A DNA stretch of 64,000 nt, from the NCBI GenBank assembly GCA_964555645.1, contig CAZKTA010000004.1, positions 124,001 to 188,000 of the forward strand, written 5' to 3'. The position numbers and the translations under genes were made by a program. Source of the DNA: DTLC01 sp964555645 (GTDB taxonomy: Bacteria; Verrucomicrobiota; Verrucomicrobiia; Limisphaerales; DTLC01). Below are positions 16,383 to 24,899 of this stretch, one piece after another; position 1 is the stretch's first letter, and each line of letters opens with the position of its first letter. The notes beneath the pieces were generated by a model that worked only from the letters and a program-made list of their open reading frames with translations, did not search any database and was not told the origin of the DNA.

Positions 16383-19019
16383 ATGCGCAAAACGTCAATC
16401 CTGTTTTTAGCAGTTTATGCCGGGCTGTGTAACCCCCAAGTTGCCATAAGCAGTTCGGAATTCGATGGCTTCGATTCACAAGAGCAGCTCGCGCCCCAGG
16501 CGGTTGAAACGAATCAAACCGGTGTGCTCGAGCAGCAACGCCGCAGGAGTGCCAGCCCAGGCGCACGCACGCGTATGCCAGGCGTGTACAAAGCTCAAAT
16601 TACACCGCACTGGTTCGCCAATGGCACAAGGTTTTGGTATCGGAACGACCTGGCCGGCGGCGCAAGAGAATTCGTGCTTGTGGATGCCGAGAAAGGCACA
16701 CGGCAGCCTGCCTTCGACCATGAGGCGGTTGCAAAGCAAATCGGTGCCGACGTTGACGCGCAACGGCTACCGATAGACGAGCTCGAGTTTGACGTTGGGG
16801 GCGGTACGGTGACATTGCTCGGCCCGACAAATAAATGGGTATTGAATCTCAAGACCGGCAAAGTTGCGCCTGCCACAAATTCCGTCTCCAACCGGGCCAC
16901 CGAAGGATTACCGGCCGAAAGGCGGCCCCGGCCATCTGTTCGCACCGGCCAAGAAACCGCAATCACATTCGACAATCGGCTAGATGCCGAGGTCGAGGTT
17001 TTTTGGCTCGATAGCGACGGCGCGCGCAATTCGTACGGGACAATACCACCGCGGACTCAACGCGTACAACATACCTACGGCGGGCATGTCTGGTTGGTTG
17101 CGGACACAAAGGGCGAAATGATCGCCGTGTTTGAGGCGACCGACACACCTGCAGTGGCTGTAATTGGCGAGCAGCCCGTCCTCAGGCAGCGCGTTGCAGA
17201 CCGGCCCATGCGCCGCCCGCGCCAACGACCGATATTGTCCGATAAGTCGCCCGATGGCAAATGGAGTATAATTGTGCGAGAACACAATGTTTTCGTCCGA
17301 ACCGCCGGCGGTGACGAACTCCAGCTCAGTACGGATGGCTCGGAAAGCAATTATTACAGCAAAGTTGAATGGTCACCGGATTCGCAGTACCTGATTGCGT
17401 GGCGCGTTGAGCCTGGCGACAGAAAAGAGGTTTATTTGATCCGATCATCGCCGCCCGGGGGCGGCCGTGCAACTTTTGAAGCGCGGCCGTATGCATTACC
17501 GGGCGACAAATTCCCACGGTACGAACTGAATATTTTCGATGTTATCAACCGTAAGCAGCTCAAGCCCCAGCTTGACAGGTTCGAGCATGAATGGGAAACA
17601 CCACAGGTGCACTGGGAAAAAGACGGTCGGCATTTCACATTTTGGCAGGTGGATCGCGGGCACCAACGTACGCGTGTGATCGAGGTGGACGTGGTGACCG
17701 GCGCGGTGCGTACTGTCATTGAGGAACAGAGCAACACATTCATCTGGACTGCGCATACCGAAAACCTGCGGTTGAACCTGGTTAATTGGTTGGAAAAGAC
17801 AGACGAAATCATTTACGTGTCCGAGCGCGATGGGTGGCGCCACCTGTATCTTGTTGACATCAAAACTGGCACAATGCGTCAGATCACCAAGGGCGAGTGG
17901 GTTGTGCGCGGTATTGACCTGATTGATGAGGAAAACCGACAAATTTGGTTTAGTGCAAGTGGGCGTAATCCAGATCAAGACCCGTATTTTCTGCACTTTT
18001 ACAGGGTGAACTTCGACGGCACAGGGTTAGTTGCGCTCACCGAAGGTAATGGCACTCACACTGTGCAGTACTCGCCCGACCGCAGGTTCATTATTGACAC
18101 CTACTCGCGTGTTGACATGCCGCCTGTGCATGAGCTGCGGCGGACTTCAGACGGCGCGCTTGTGTGCAAGCTTGAACAAGCCGATATAGCAGAGCTACTG
18201 GCTACAGGGTGGATGGCTCCGGAAGTGTTCGTTGCCAAAGGCAGGGACGGCAAGACAGACATTTGGGGGATCGTACATCGGCCGCGCAATTTCGACCCGG
18301 CCAAGAAATATCCTGTTGTGGAGAGTATCTATGCGGGGCCACAAGGATCGTTTGTGCCAAAGTCCTTCAACGCAGTTATACGCCCACCGTCGCTTACCGA
18401 GCTAGGGTTTGTCGTAGCGCAAATTGACGGCATGGGCACAGCGAACCGGTCCAAGGCATTTCATGATGTGTGCTGGCGAAATCTCAAGGATGCTGGGTTT
18501 CCAGACCGCATCCTGTGGCACAAAGCGGTTGCGGCGAAGTACCCGTGGTACGATATCACGCGGGTTGGCATTTACGGCAATTCTGCTGGGGGCCAAAATG
18601 CCGCCGCTGCAGTGCTATTTCATAGCGACTTTTACAAGGCGGCAGTGGCATCGTGCGGTTGCCACGACAACCGGCTCGACAAAGCGTCCTGGAACGAACA
18701 GTGGATGGGTTATATGCCCCCTGACAAGATTTGGCGCAACGACCCCGACAACTGGTATGCGCAAGGCTCAAACATCGAAAATGCGCATCTGTTACGCGGT
18801 AAACTGCTGTTGATTGTGGGTGAGATGGACCGCAACGTGCCGCCCGAATCAACAATGCGATTTGTGGATGCGCTGATTCGCGCAGGAAAAGATTTTGATT
18901 TGTTGGTCATCCCAAATGGCGGTCACGGCATGGGCGGCGCTTACGGCGAACGCAAAATGCAGGATTTCTTCATGCGCAATTTGATGGGTGTCGAACCACC
19001 AGACCGGAACAAGAGCTAA
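16383..19019 (+). CDS. Secreted S9 (DPP-IV-like) prolyl peptidase with an inserted VHL beta-like domain
   Basis: 878 residues. A signal peptide spans about 1-24. After a propeller-like first segment (about 70-165), residues 194-258 form a von Hippel-Lindau beta-domain-like module that aligns without gaps to human VHL 74-121 ('NRLDAEVEVFWLDSDG', 'TIPPRTQR', 'TYGGHVWLV'). It keeps the hydroxyproline-pocket equivalents Tyr218, Thr231, Tyr232, His235 and Trp237. The DPP-IV N-terminal propeller resumes, followed by the alpha/beta-hydrolase with nucleophile Ser734 (GNSAGG), Asp816 (MDRNVPP) and His848 (GGHGMGG). S9B enzymes remove X-Pro dipeptides in the periplasm or outside. Next to GH127, attack on hydroxyproline-rich substrates is a reasonable hypothesis; other proline peptides remain possible. 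Confidence 0.88.
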   Translation: MRKTSILFLAVYAGLCNPQVAISSSEFDGFDSQEQLAPQAVETNQTGVLEQQRRRSASPGARTRMPGVYKAQITPHWFANGTRFWYRNDLAGGAREFVLVDAEKGTRQPAFDHEAVAKQIGADVDAQRLPIDELEFDVGGGTVTLLGPTNKWVLNLKTGKVAPATNSVSNRATEGLPAERRPRPSVRTGQETAITFDNRLDAEVEVFWLDSDGARNSYGTIPPRTQRVQHTYGGHVWLVADTKGEMIAVFEATDTPAVAVIGEQPVLRQRVADRPMRRPRQRPILSDKSPDGKWSIIVREHNVFVRTAGGDELQLSTDGSESNYYSKVEWSPDSQYLIAWRVEPGDRKEVYLIRSSPPGGGRATFEARPYALPGDKFPRYELNIFDVINRKQLKPQLDRFEHEWETPQVHWEKDGRHFTFWQVDRGHQRTRVIEVDVVTGAVRTVIEEQSNTFIWTAHTENLRLNLVNWLEKTDEIIYVSERDGWRHLYLVDIKTGTMRQITKGEWVVRGIDLIDEENRQIWFSASGRNPDQDPYFLHFYRVNFDGTGLVALTEGNGTHTVQYSPDRRFIIDTYSRVDMPPVHELRRTSDGALVCKLEQADIAELLATGWMAPEVFVAKGRDGKTDIWGIVHRPRNFDPAKKYPVVESIYAGPQGSFVPKSFNAVIRPPSLTELGFVVAQIDGMGTANRSKAFHDVCWRNLKDAGFPDRILWHKAVAAKYPWYDITRVGIYGNSAGGQNAAAAVLFHSDFYKAAVASCGCHDNRLDKASWNEQWMGYMPPDKIWRNDPDNWYAQGSNIENAHLLRGKLLLIVGEMDRNVPPESTMRFVDALIRAGKDFDLLVIPNGGHGMGGAYGERKMQDFFMRNLMGVEPPDRNKS

Positions 19020-19139
19020 GCCACAGCATTGCGGGGGCCTCAGACGAGAAATTTCTTCCCAAGGAATTTGGTGACTGGGTTCGGACCAGAGGTACGCCCC
19101 CCTGGTGTCGCGCCGGTGTTTTTTCAACTTCACGTCTGC

Positions 19140-19331
19140 GCTCAGGATCACTCTGGTCTTCGGCTCGCACCCGATCTGTGCCACGGTGGTGGGGAAGGCA
19201 AGCATGCCGGTTAGCATTTTGAAAGCGGTGATTTTACTTGTGCCGTTCGGGCTGAGGAACCCGAAGAAAGTGCCACGCTTGACTTGCAGATCGGCATTGT
19301 CCACCGTGCGGAGATTGTCGAAGACTCGTGT
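19140..19331 (-). pseudogene. ABC-transporter ATPase remnant with degraded Walker A
   Basis: The minus strand reads 'RVFDNLRTVDNADLQV' then 'FFGFLSPNGTSKITAFKMLTG', clearly the start of an ABC-2-type ATPase. The Walker A GPNGAGKST has become SPNGTSKIT and would not bind ATP. Sequence beyond about residue 65 of the fragment is unrecognisable, and no signature or Walker B motif follows. It lies beyond the 3' end of the functional gld-like ABC cluster on the same strand and may be a decayed duplicate of the ATPase at 23626-24576. Confidence 0.7.
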
Positions 19332-19506
19332 GTGAGCGCTAGCAGTTCGATTGCGCAGTCTGTCGCCATCTTCGAGCCGAATACAGGCCAAGATTATAGG
19401 CGTTTATGGATTGTGCGATTGCGTTTTTATGGGCGCTTTTTTGGCGTGGTCCGTAATGGTGCAATCTTGTATTTAGGTGCCAACCCCCACAACCTTACAT
19501 CGGCAC

Positions 19507-19541
19507 AAAAAACCGCTCACCGGACTAAGGCGAGCGGTTTT
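19507..19541 (-). terminator. Rho-independent terminator at the end of the ABC/DUF4340 operon
   Basis: Arms AAAACCGCTC (19509-19518) and GAGCGGTTTT (19532-19541) form a 10-base-pair stem with a 13-base loop. Read on the minus strand it ends in six T, so it terminates the operon that stops at 19576. Confidence 0.85.
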
Positions 19542-19575
19542 AACTCATCAAGCTAAAGCCAACTGGCTACTGAGT

Positions 19576-20823
19576 TTACTCGTCGGATGCGTCAAACTCG
19601 GCGAATGGCGGTTCAAATTCGTCAGAGTCGGTTTCCTTTTGGTCGTCGGTTGTTTCGGCTTCTTCAGGTTTTGTATCGTCGGACTTGTCTGTTTCGAGAA
19701 GTTGGGCGCGTTCTTTCATGAAAGCGTCAAGTGACCAGCTTGGCACGAGATAGATCCAACCTGCATAAGATTGTTCCTTGGCGAGTTTTTCCTCGAGCTT
19801 TTTGAGGTTGTCTTTGAACTCTTTATCGAGCCGATCTTTATCTTCGGGTTTTTCGTCTGGGCCGGGTGTACGTTGTTTTTGCAGATTTGCTGTGACCGCA
19901 ACGGTAATGGGCAATGTATCGTTTGTTTTTGCGCCGACCCTGATAGTGTAATTGAAATTGTCGAAGCACTCGATTTTGATCACGGTTGGTTTATCAAGCC
20001 CGAGTGATTCGAGGGGTGTATCGGCTGGCAAAACGTCGTTGAAATATGGCGAGCTAAGGGCCCAATTAAGGCTCGAGACCTTCGATTTGTCGAGCACTTC
20101 GCCCGGCTGCGGGTCAACCAGCTTCCAATCGGCAGATTCAGTTTCGCGTGTAACAGTCCACGAATTTGTGGCAACGGTGTGTTCGACTGACGCAGTCTTG
20201 ATCTTGCTGATCTTGAAGAAATCCTTGTTAAGCCATTGCTCGGGTTTAGGCTCTAGTTGACTAAATGTCTCCGAGACGAGCGCGACTGTGGTTGCGTTTG
20301 TGCCGACCATGACGTACCTGCCATCTGGCCAACCTAGGCTACCAAAATCGTCCATAGCAGAGGCTTTGGTTTGTTTACGCATATGTTGTTTGCCGAGCAG
20401 AATTGATAGGATCGGTTTATCGGTTTGATCGCTTAGCTCGACAAGCACGGCCGTGTTTGTCCCTGGACCAGGGGGCAAAAGGCCATATCGCGCAAGTTGC
20501 GTGGATGCGACTTCTTCGATCTGCACCGGTTTAAGCTCGGCGAGTTTTAGCAAGGTGCTGCTGAGCTCGCTGTAGTTGGCTGGGTAATCTGCGCGTTGGC
20601 GCACGCGCCAGGTCCCTTCTTTTTTGGCGAGGATTAACTCGTTTGTGCCGGTGCGAATTGTGATTTTGGCAACGTCGTTAACCGGCAGATCACCGAGCAA
20701 TTTTTTACCGGGCTGTAGGGGACTGACCTTCCAGGTTGTTTGGCTGCGTTTGTAAAGCGCAGTACTTGCAATGCCCAACACAACAACCAGTCCAAGCAAG
20801 ATCAACAACTGTTTCCTGTTCAT
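19576..20823 (-). CDS. DUF4340 domain-containing membrane-anchored protein
   Basis: 415 residues from the ATG at 20823 (MNRKQLLILLG). One N-terminal membrane helix (about 5-24) anchors a large soluble part. It shows the DUF4340 pattern: 'VNDVAKITIRTG', 'GTWRVRQRADYPANYSEL' (Trp-rich turn), 'RYGLLPPG' and repeats of a similar unit in the second half. The C-terminal 60 residues are very acidic (TKPEEAETTDDQKETDSDEF). DUF4340 genes regularly follow gldF/gldG-type ABC genes in Verrucomicrobiota and Bacteroidota, and this one starts 22 bases after the GldG-like gene. Its molecular role is unknown; a periplasmic accessory of the transporter is inferred from context only. Confidence 0.88.
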   Translation of the reverse strand: MNRKQLLILLGLVVVLGIASTALYKRSQTTWKVSPLQPGKKLLGDLPVNDVAKITIRTGTNELILAKKEGTWRVRQRADYPANYSELSSTLLKLAELKPVQIEEVASTQLARYGLLPPGPGTNTAVLVELSDQTDKPILSILLGKQHMRKQTKASAMDDFGSLGWPDGRYVMVGTNATTVALVSETFSQLEPKPEQWLNKDFFKISKIKTASVEHTVATNSWTVTRETESADWKLVDPQPGEVLDKSKVSSLNWALSSPYFNDVLPADTPLESLGLDKPTVIKIECFDNFNYTIRVGAKTNDTLPITVAVTANLQKQRTPGPDEKPEDKDRLDKEFKDNLKKLEEKLAKEQSYAGWIYLVPSWSLDAFMKERAQLLETDKSDDTKPEEAETTDDQKETDSDEFEPPFAEFDASDE

Positions 20824-20845
20824 GGTCGCGTCCAGTGGTGTGTTG

Positions 20846-22771
20846 TTATCTAGCTGCGGTTTTGCGTCGTTTAACAACTGCGATAACTAGTCCTGCGCCA
20901 GTCACTGCCAGGGGTGTTGCGAGTGTATTTATCCATTTGAGACGCGTTTCCAGTGCAACAATGTCGCGACGCAAATCTTTCTGAAGCTGTTTAAGCCGGA
21001 TGCGGGTGTTGCGTTCTTCTGCGCGGAATTTTTCGAGTTCGGCGCGTTGTTCAGCTGACAATATGAACCGTTGGTCTTGGTCGGTGCGTTTTTGTTGTAG
21101 TTCGTTGAGCTTGCGTTGTGTTTCCGCCAAAGCTTCTTCGAGTCGGCGGATTTCGGCCCTGTATTTTTGTTCGGCGGCAGCCTGCATTTCGCGTATGCGG
21201 GTGAACGGCCGTAGCGTTTCGGCACGGCTACGAATGGCGATTAGGTTCACATCGCCTGTCAGTTGTTCGATGAGGTTTTGTGCGAGGTTGAGATTACCGT
21301 TCATGATCGAGATAAGCCGGCCGAACGGGCTGTCGAACTTGCGCAAGGTAAATTCGTCGTCGAGGAAATCAGCGTCGCCAAACAACACAACTGCAGTTTC
21401 ATGCTTGGATTCTTTGAGGAGTTCATCGGTATTGTCGCTACTGGTTTTTTCCGTGTCTGTTTGGTTGTTGTCTGATTTTTCCTCTTTTTTGGTTTCCGGT
21501 TTACCATCGGGGAAAGCTGTCTTAAACTTGCCAGCCAACCTGATCGCCAGCCTGTATTCGACACCCGACGGACTGAAATCCTTCAGGATGCTGTCTGGGG
21601 ACAAGCTGGCCAAAAAACCTTCGACCAACTGTGCCTGTTTAGTACTACGCAGCAAGACAGTTTCCTTAAGGCCGTCTGCGGGTGCGCCAGTGAACGCGCC
21701 TGCAAGTGGCAACCAGACATTTTCGATCTGGTTGCATGCTGGGTCGTCTCTGTTAATGCCAACTGGTGTTACACTGAGCCATGTTGGGGCGTCTTGTGGC
21801 AGGCCGTCTGGCCCGCGCAGTTTCATCATGTAATTGAGGTCTGCAACGACCTTTGACTCAAATGTGTACCCCCAAGCCTTGAGTAATTTATCGAGGTTGG
21901 AAGAACTGGTACTAAAGCTCATCATACCGCGTGGATTTGATCGCATGTCAACCAGCGACGCTGGATCAAGGAACGCGATCAACTTGCCCCCACGCAGTAC
22001 AAACTGGTCAATTGCAAACTGGGTTTTTTCCGTGATGTCCTTTGGATGAATTACGATCAACACTTTTACGTCGTCATCGATTTTTTCGACATCGGTCGCC
22101 AGGCGTTTGATGTTGTAATCGAATCGCAACTCGTTGATTAACGTCCACGGCTCGACCGGGCGCTGGCCCATCTGCATCATCATCGGGCTGATCGGTGTGC
22201 CGAATACAGGCAGCCAACTCATCACACCGACTGTGGGTCGTTCGGGCCAAGCAACCCGGTAGATTGCGCGCGTGATATCGTATTCGAGCAAGCGTTCACG
22301 GGTCGGTTGTAGGAACGGTATGGACTCGCGTGCGTCAGCCTGGCTGACCGCAATCCCAAGATAAAACCGGTCAATTCCAGGTAATGCCTGTGGTTCAAGC
22401 CCGTCCATTCGAGCTGAGTCTTCTGCGTCCGAGTCCGGTTGCGGGTCGTATTTTTCGATTATGAGGTTTTTGCCTGCAACCTGTTTGTATTCGCTGAGCA
22501 AATCTTCGACTTTGCGCGCGTAATTTTTCAGGAAAACGGTCTCTGGTGTAGCGGTTTCACTGCGTGTGCAGTAGAACCTGATTTTGACGGGTGCATCGAG
22601 TTTTTTGAGAATTGCCTTGGTACCGTCCGACAACGTGTAAACTTTATCCTCGGTCAAATCCAAACGCATCGGCACTGCGCCTATTATGATGTTCAATGCC
22701 AGCAACAAAACGAACATCAACAAAATGCCGAGTCCGGAGAAAACGATCGGTTCAATTGATTTCTTTTCCAT
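20846..22771 (-). CDS. GldG-like ABC-transporter auxiliary protein
   Basis: 641 residues. An N-terminal membrane helix (about 11-33) precedes the ABC_transp_aux domain ('LTEDKVYTLSDGTKAILKKLDAPVKIRFYCT', shown here in part as LTEDKVYTLSDGT). A long periplasmic region includes 'PTVGVMSWLPVFG' and 'VLIVIHPKDITEKTQFAIDQFV'. A charged coiled coil (about 535-615, many E, R, Q) comes before a final membrane helix and a basic tail. A strong GGAGGTG lies just before the ATG. With the upstream permease and ATPase it forms a GldA-GldF-GldG-type complex. In flavobacteria that complex is tied to gliding; in other phyla the substrate is unknown. Context gives no sign of gliding genes here. Confidence 0.88.
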   Translation of the reverse strand: MEKKSIEPIVFSGLGILLMFVLLLALNIIIGAVPMRLDLTEDKVYTLSDGTKAILKKLDAPVKIRFYCTRSETATPETVFLKNYARKVEDLLSEYKQVAGKNLIIEKYDPQPDSDAEDSARMDGLEPQALPGIDRFYLGIAVSQADARESIPFLQPTRERLLEYDITRAIYRVAWPERPTVGVMSWLPVFGTPISPMMMQMGQRPVEPWTLINELRFDYNIKRLATDVEKIDDDVKVLIVIHPKDITEKTQFAIDQFVLRGGKLIAFLDPASLVDMRSNPRGMMSFSTSSSNLDKLLKAWGYTFESKVVADLNYMMKLRGPDGLPQDAPTWLSVTPVGINRDDPACNQIENVWLPLAGAFTGAPADGLKETVLLRSTKQAQLVEGFLASLSPDSILKDFSPSGVEYRLAIRLAGKFKTAFPDGKPETKKEEKSDNNQTDTEKTSSDNTDELLKESKHETAVVLFGDADFLDDEFTLRKFDSPFGRLISIMNGNLNLAQNLIEQLTGDVNLIAIRSRAETLRPFTRIREMQAAAEQKYRAEIRRLEEALAETQRKLNELQQKRTDQDQRFILSAEQRAELEKFRAEERNTRIRLKQLQKDLRRDIVALETRLKWINTLATPLAVTGAGLVIAVVKRRKTAAR

Positions 22772-22789
22772 TGTGCACCTCCAACTTGG

Positions 22790-23551
22790 TCAGCCTGCCC
22801 GATGTGTGCGCAGGATTACACTAGTTGTGAACAACGAAAACACGATCATCGACACGAAAAACATGAGGTCGCGTGAATCAACCACACCGCGTTGCAGCGC
22901 TTCGAAATGGCTCATTATACTAAAAGAGGCCACAAGCTCGACCAACCAACGCCATGTTGCTGAGCTGCCAAGTCGCTCGAGCAGGTTGATGACAGGTGCA
23001 AACCCGCACAGGATCAGAAAAAGACATACAACAAGTGACAGGATGAAACTCACCACCTGACTGCGCGTGAGTGCCGATGTAACACAACTGATGGCTAGGT
23101 AAGCCCCCGCCATCAACCAACTGCCAATGTAGCCGGCAAATATCACGCCGTTTTCGGGTTCACCAAGATAATTGACCGTGAGCCAGATCGGAAATGTCAG
23201 TGCAAGTGCAAGTGCAAGGAACAACCACGATGCAATGAACTTGCCCAGTATTGCCTGCCAAGGTGTGATTGGCATTGTGAAAAGCAGCTCGAGTGTGCCC
23301 AGCCGACGTTCATCAGCCCAGAGTCGCATGCCGACCGCAGGCACAAGAAACAGGTAAAACCACGGGTGCCAATCGAAGAACGATCGCGTCAATGACGCAT
23401 CGCCACGTTGGAAAAAACCGCTGACAAAAAACGTAAAAAAACCGCACAAAAGCAGGAAAATAACTATGAACACATACGCAAGCGGTGAGGTGAAGTATGC
23501 TGCCAGCTCGCGTTTTGCAATTGTCCAGATGTGTCGAATTGTTGTGCTCAT
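22790..23551 (-). CDS. ABC-2 type permease, GldF-like
   Basis: 253 residues with six predicted membrane helices. It begins with the family pattern 'IWTIAKRELAAYFTSPLAYVF' (first part) and has 'FFDWHPWFYLFLVPAVGMRLWADERRLGTLELL' in the first large loop, where LGTLELL is the typical ABC-2 coupling motif. A run of AGTGCA units near 23199-23220 encodes an alternating Leu-Ala helix and is coding, not a regulatory repeat. It lies 74 bases after the ATPase stop and 18 bases before the GldG-like gene, so the cluster is one transcription unit. The complex should span the inner membrane as a dimer with the ATPase below. Confidence 0.9.
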   Translation of the reverse strand: MSTTIRHIWTIAKRELAAYFTSPLAYVFIVIFLLLCGFFTFFVSGFFQRGDASLTRSFFDWHPWFYLFLVPAVGMRLWADERRLGTLELLFTMPITPWQAILGKFIASWLFLALALALTFPIWLTVNYLGEPENGVIFAGYIGSWLMAGAYLAISCVTSALTRSQVVSFILSLVVCLFLILCGFAPVINLLERLGSSATWRWLVELVASFSIMSHFEALQRGVVDSRDLMFFVSMIVFSLFTTSVILRTHRAG

Positions 23552-23625
23552 TGTTTTGGGAACTTTGACCAGCTCACCAGGTTAAAGCTGCTCAGTACAT
23601 CTGCGCCATAAAGCTCTAGGTGGTT

Positions 23626-24576
23626 TTATGTTTTGGCCGTGTCCGGCATTGTAATGGCGCGGAACACCTCGTCTAAGCGTCCCTCTTCACGCTGGAGCAG
23701 TTCAATTTGCCAGCCGTGCACAGCATCGGCGACAGCGGTCAGCAGTTCGCCATTGGCAGCACCGGGTTTCGGAAATGCACGTGCTGTGATCCGGCCGTCC
23801 TTTTCCTCGAGCACGGTGACCTTATTGACCAGCGGCACTGAGTAAAGTTTTGTTACGAGCGCCTCGCGCGGAACGCCTTTGACGCGCAGTGTGACTGCAC
23901 CTGCCCAGTCGGATTTTCGGCGCAGTTGGTCCGGTGTGCCGTTTGCGACAATTTTGCCTCGGTCAATTATGATCGCGCGCGTGCAGGCGGCATCAACTTC
24001 TTCAAGGATGTGCGTCGAGAAAATTATGGCTTTTTCACGACCCATCTTCCGAATGAGCGTGCGGACTTCATGTTTTTGGTTTGGGTCAAGCCCATCAGTT
24101 GGCTCGTCCATCACAAGCACAGGTGGGTCATGGATTATTGCCTGTGCAAAACATGTACGGTGTCTGTAGCCTTTGGAAAGTGTCTCGATGCTTTGGTGTA
24201 AGACGGGCTTGAGGTAACACATTTCAACGACGCGGTCGATGGCATCTTTTTTTGCCTGGCCACGCAGTCCGCGTAATTCAGCCGTGAAATTGAGGAATGC
24301 GTACACGGTCATGTCGGCATAGGCCGGCGCGTTTTCCGGTAGGTAGCCCATCAAGCGTTTTGCTTCAATTGGGTTGTGCTGTACGTCGAAGCCGCCGACA
24401 ATTACACGGCCACTTGTCGGCGGCATAAAGCCGGTTATCATACGCATGGTAGTGGATTTACCCGCCCCGTTCGGGCCGAGGAAACCCAGCACTTCACCGC
24501 GCTCGACCGTGAACGATATACCGTCAACGGCGCGTTTCGGTCCGAATACCTTGGTCAAATTCTCGACCTTGATCAT
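23626..24576 (-). CDS. ABC-transporter ATP-binding protein, GldA-like
   Basis: 316 residues. Walker A GPNGAGKST spans 34-42, the Q loop follows with 'MGYLPENAPAYADMTV', the signature is 'LSKGYRHR', and Walker B is 'VLVMDEPTDGLD' with the switch His in 'FSTHILEEV'. The C-terminal about 90 residues match the extended tail of GldA/CcmA-type ATPases. It powers the permease and GldG-like subunit encoded directly downstream. AGGAG lies about 14 bases before the ATG, inside a 320-base leader that probably holds the operon promoter. Confidence 0.93.
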   Translation of the reverse strand: MIKVENLTKVFGPKRAVDGISFTVERGEVLGFLGPNGAGKSTTMRMITGFMPPTSGRVIVGGFDVQHNPIEAKRLMGYLPENAPAYADMTVYAFLNFTAELRGLRGQAKKDAIDRVVEMCYLKPVLHQSIETLSKGYRHRTCFAQAIIHDPPVLVMDEPTDGLDPNQKHEVRTLIRKMGREKAIIFSTHILEEVDAACTRAIIIDRGKIVANGTPDQLRRKSDWAGAVTLRVKGVPREALVTKLYSVPLVNKVTVLEEKDGRITARAFPKPGAANGELLTAVADAVHGWQIELLQREEGRLDEVFRAITMPDTAKT

Positions 24577-24899
24577 AAACTCGGTTTAAACTCCTCTTTG
24601 GTAGCCCGGTCCATTTACCGTGTGACAGGCGGAAAGTAAATCTTTTTCCGCACATTTCAGCTTTGGTCCCGAGACAGTCACACCGCCACAGACAACGGCA
24701 GCTACCAAATTTTTAGACAAGCAAATGGCAAAATGTTCAAAACTTTTGCGCTGACGAGATACCGGCTTTGCTGACCGAATTGTTTGAAAACGAGGCTCTG
24801 CGGCAGTTAACGAGGCTGTCGAATTTCGGTGACGGGCCATAGGCGGTTTCCTTATAAAAATGCCGCTTTGTTCGCGTTAATTCATCCAGAAAAACGTCA
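24577..24899. other. Leader of the ABC operon
   Basis: Gene-free stretch between the phosphotransferase stop and the ATPase start, both minus strand. It should hold the promoter of the ABC operon. The best minus-strand pair by eye (TTGAAC and TCTAAA with 17 bases) is weak and not called. No terminator was seen for the upstream xerC pair. Confidence 0.4.

Noticed and set aside
23199..23222. Short tandem repeat of AGTGCA units
   Set aside because: It lies in frame in the permease gene and encodes an alternating Leu-Ala membrane helix, so no separate function is needed.
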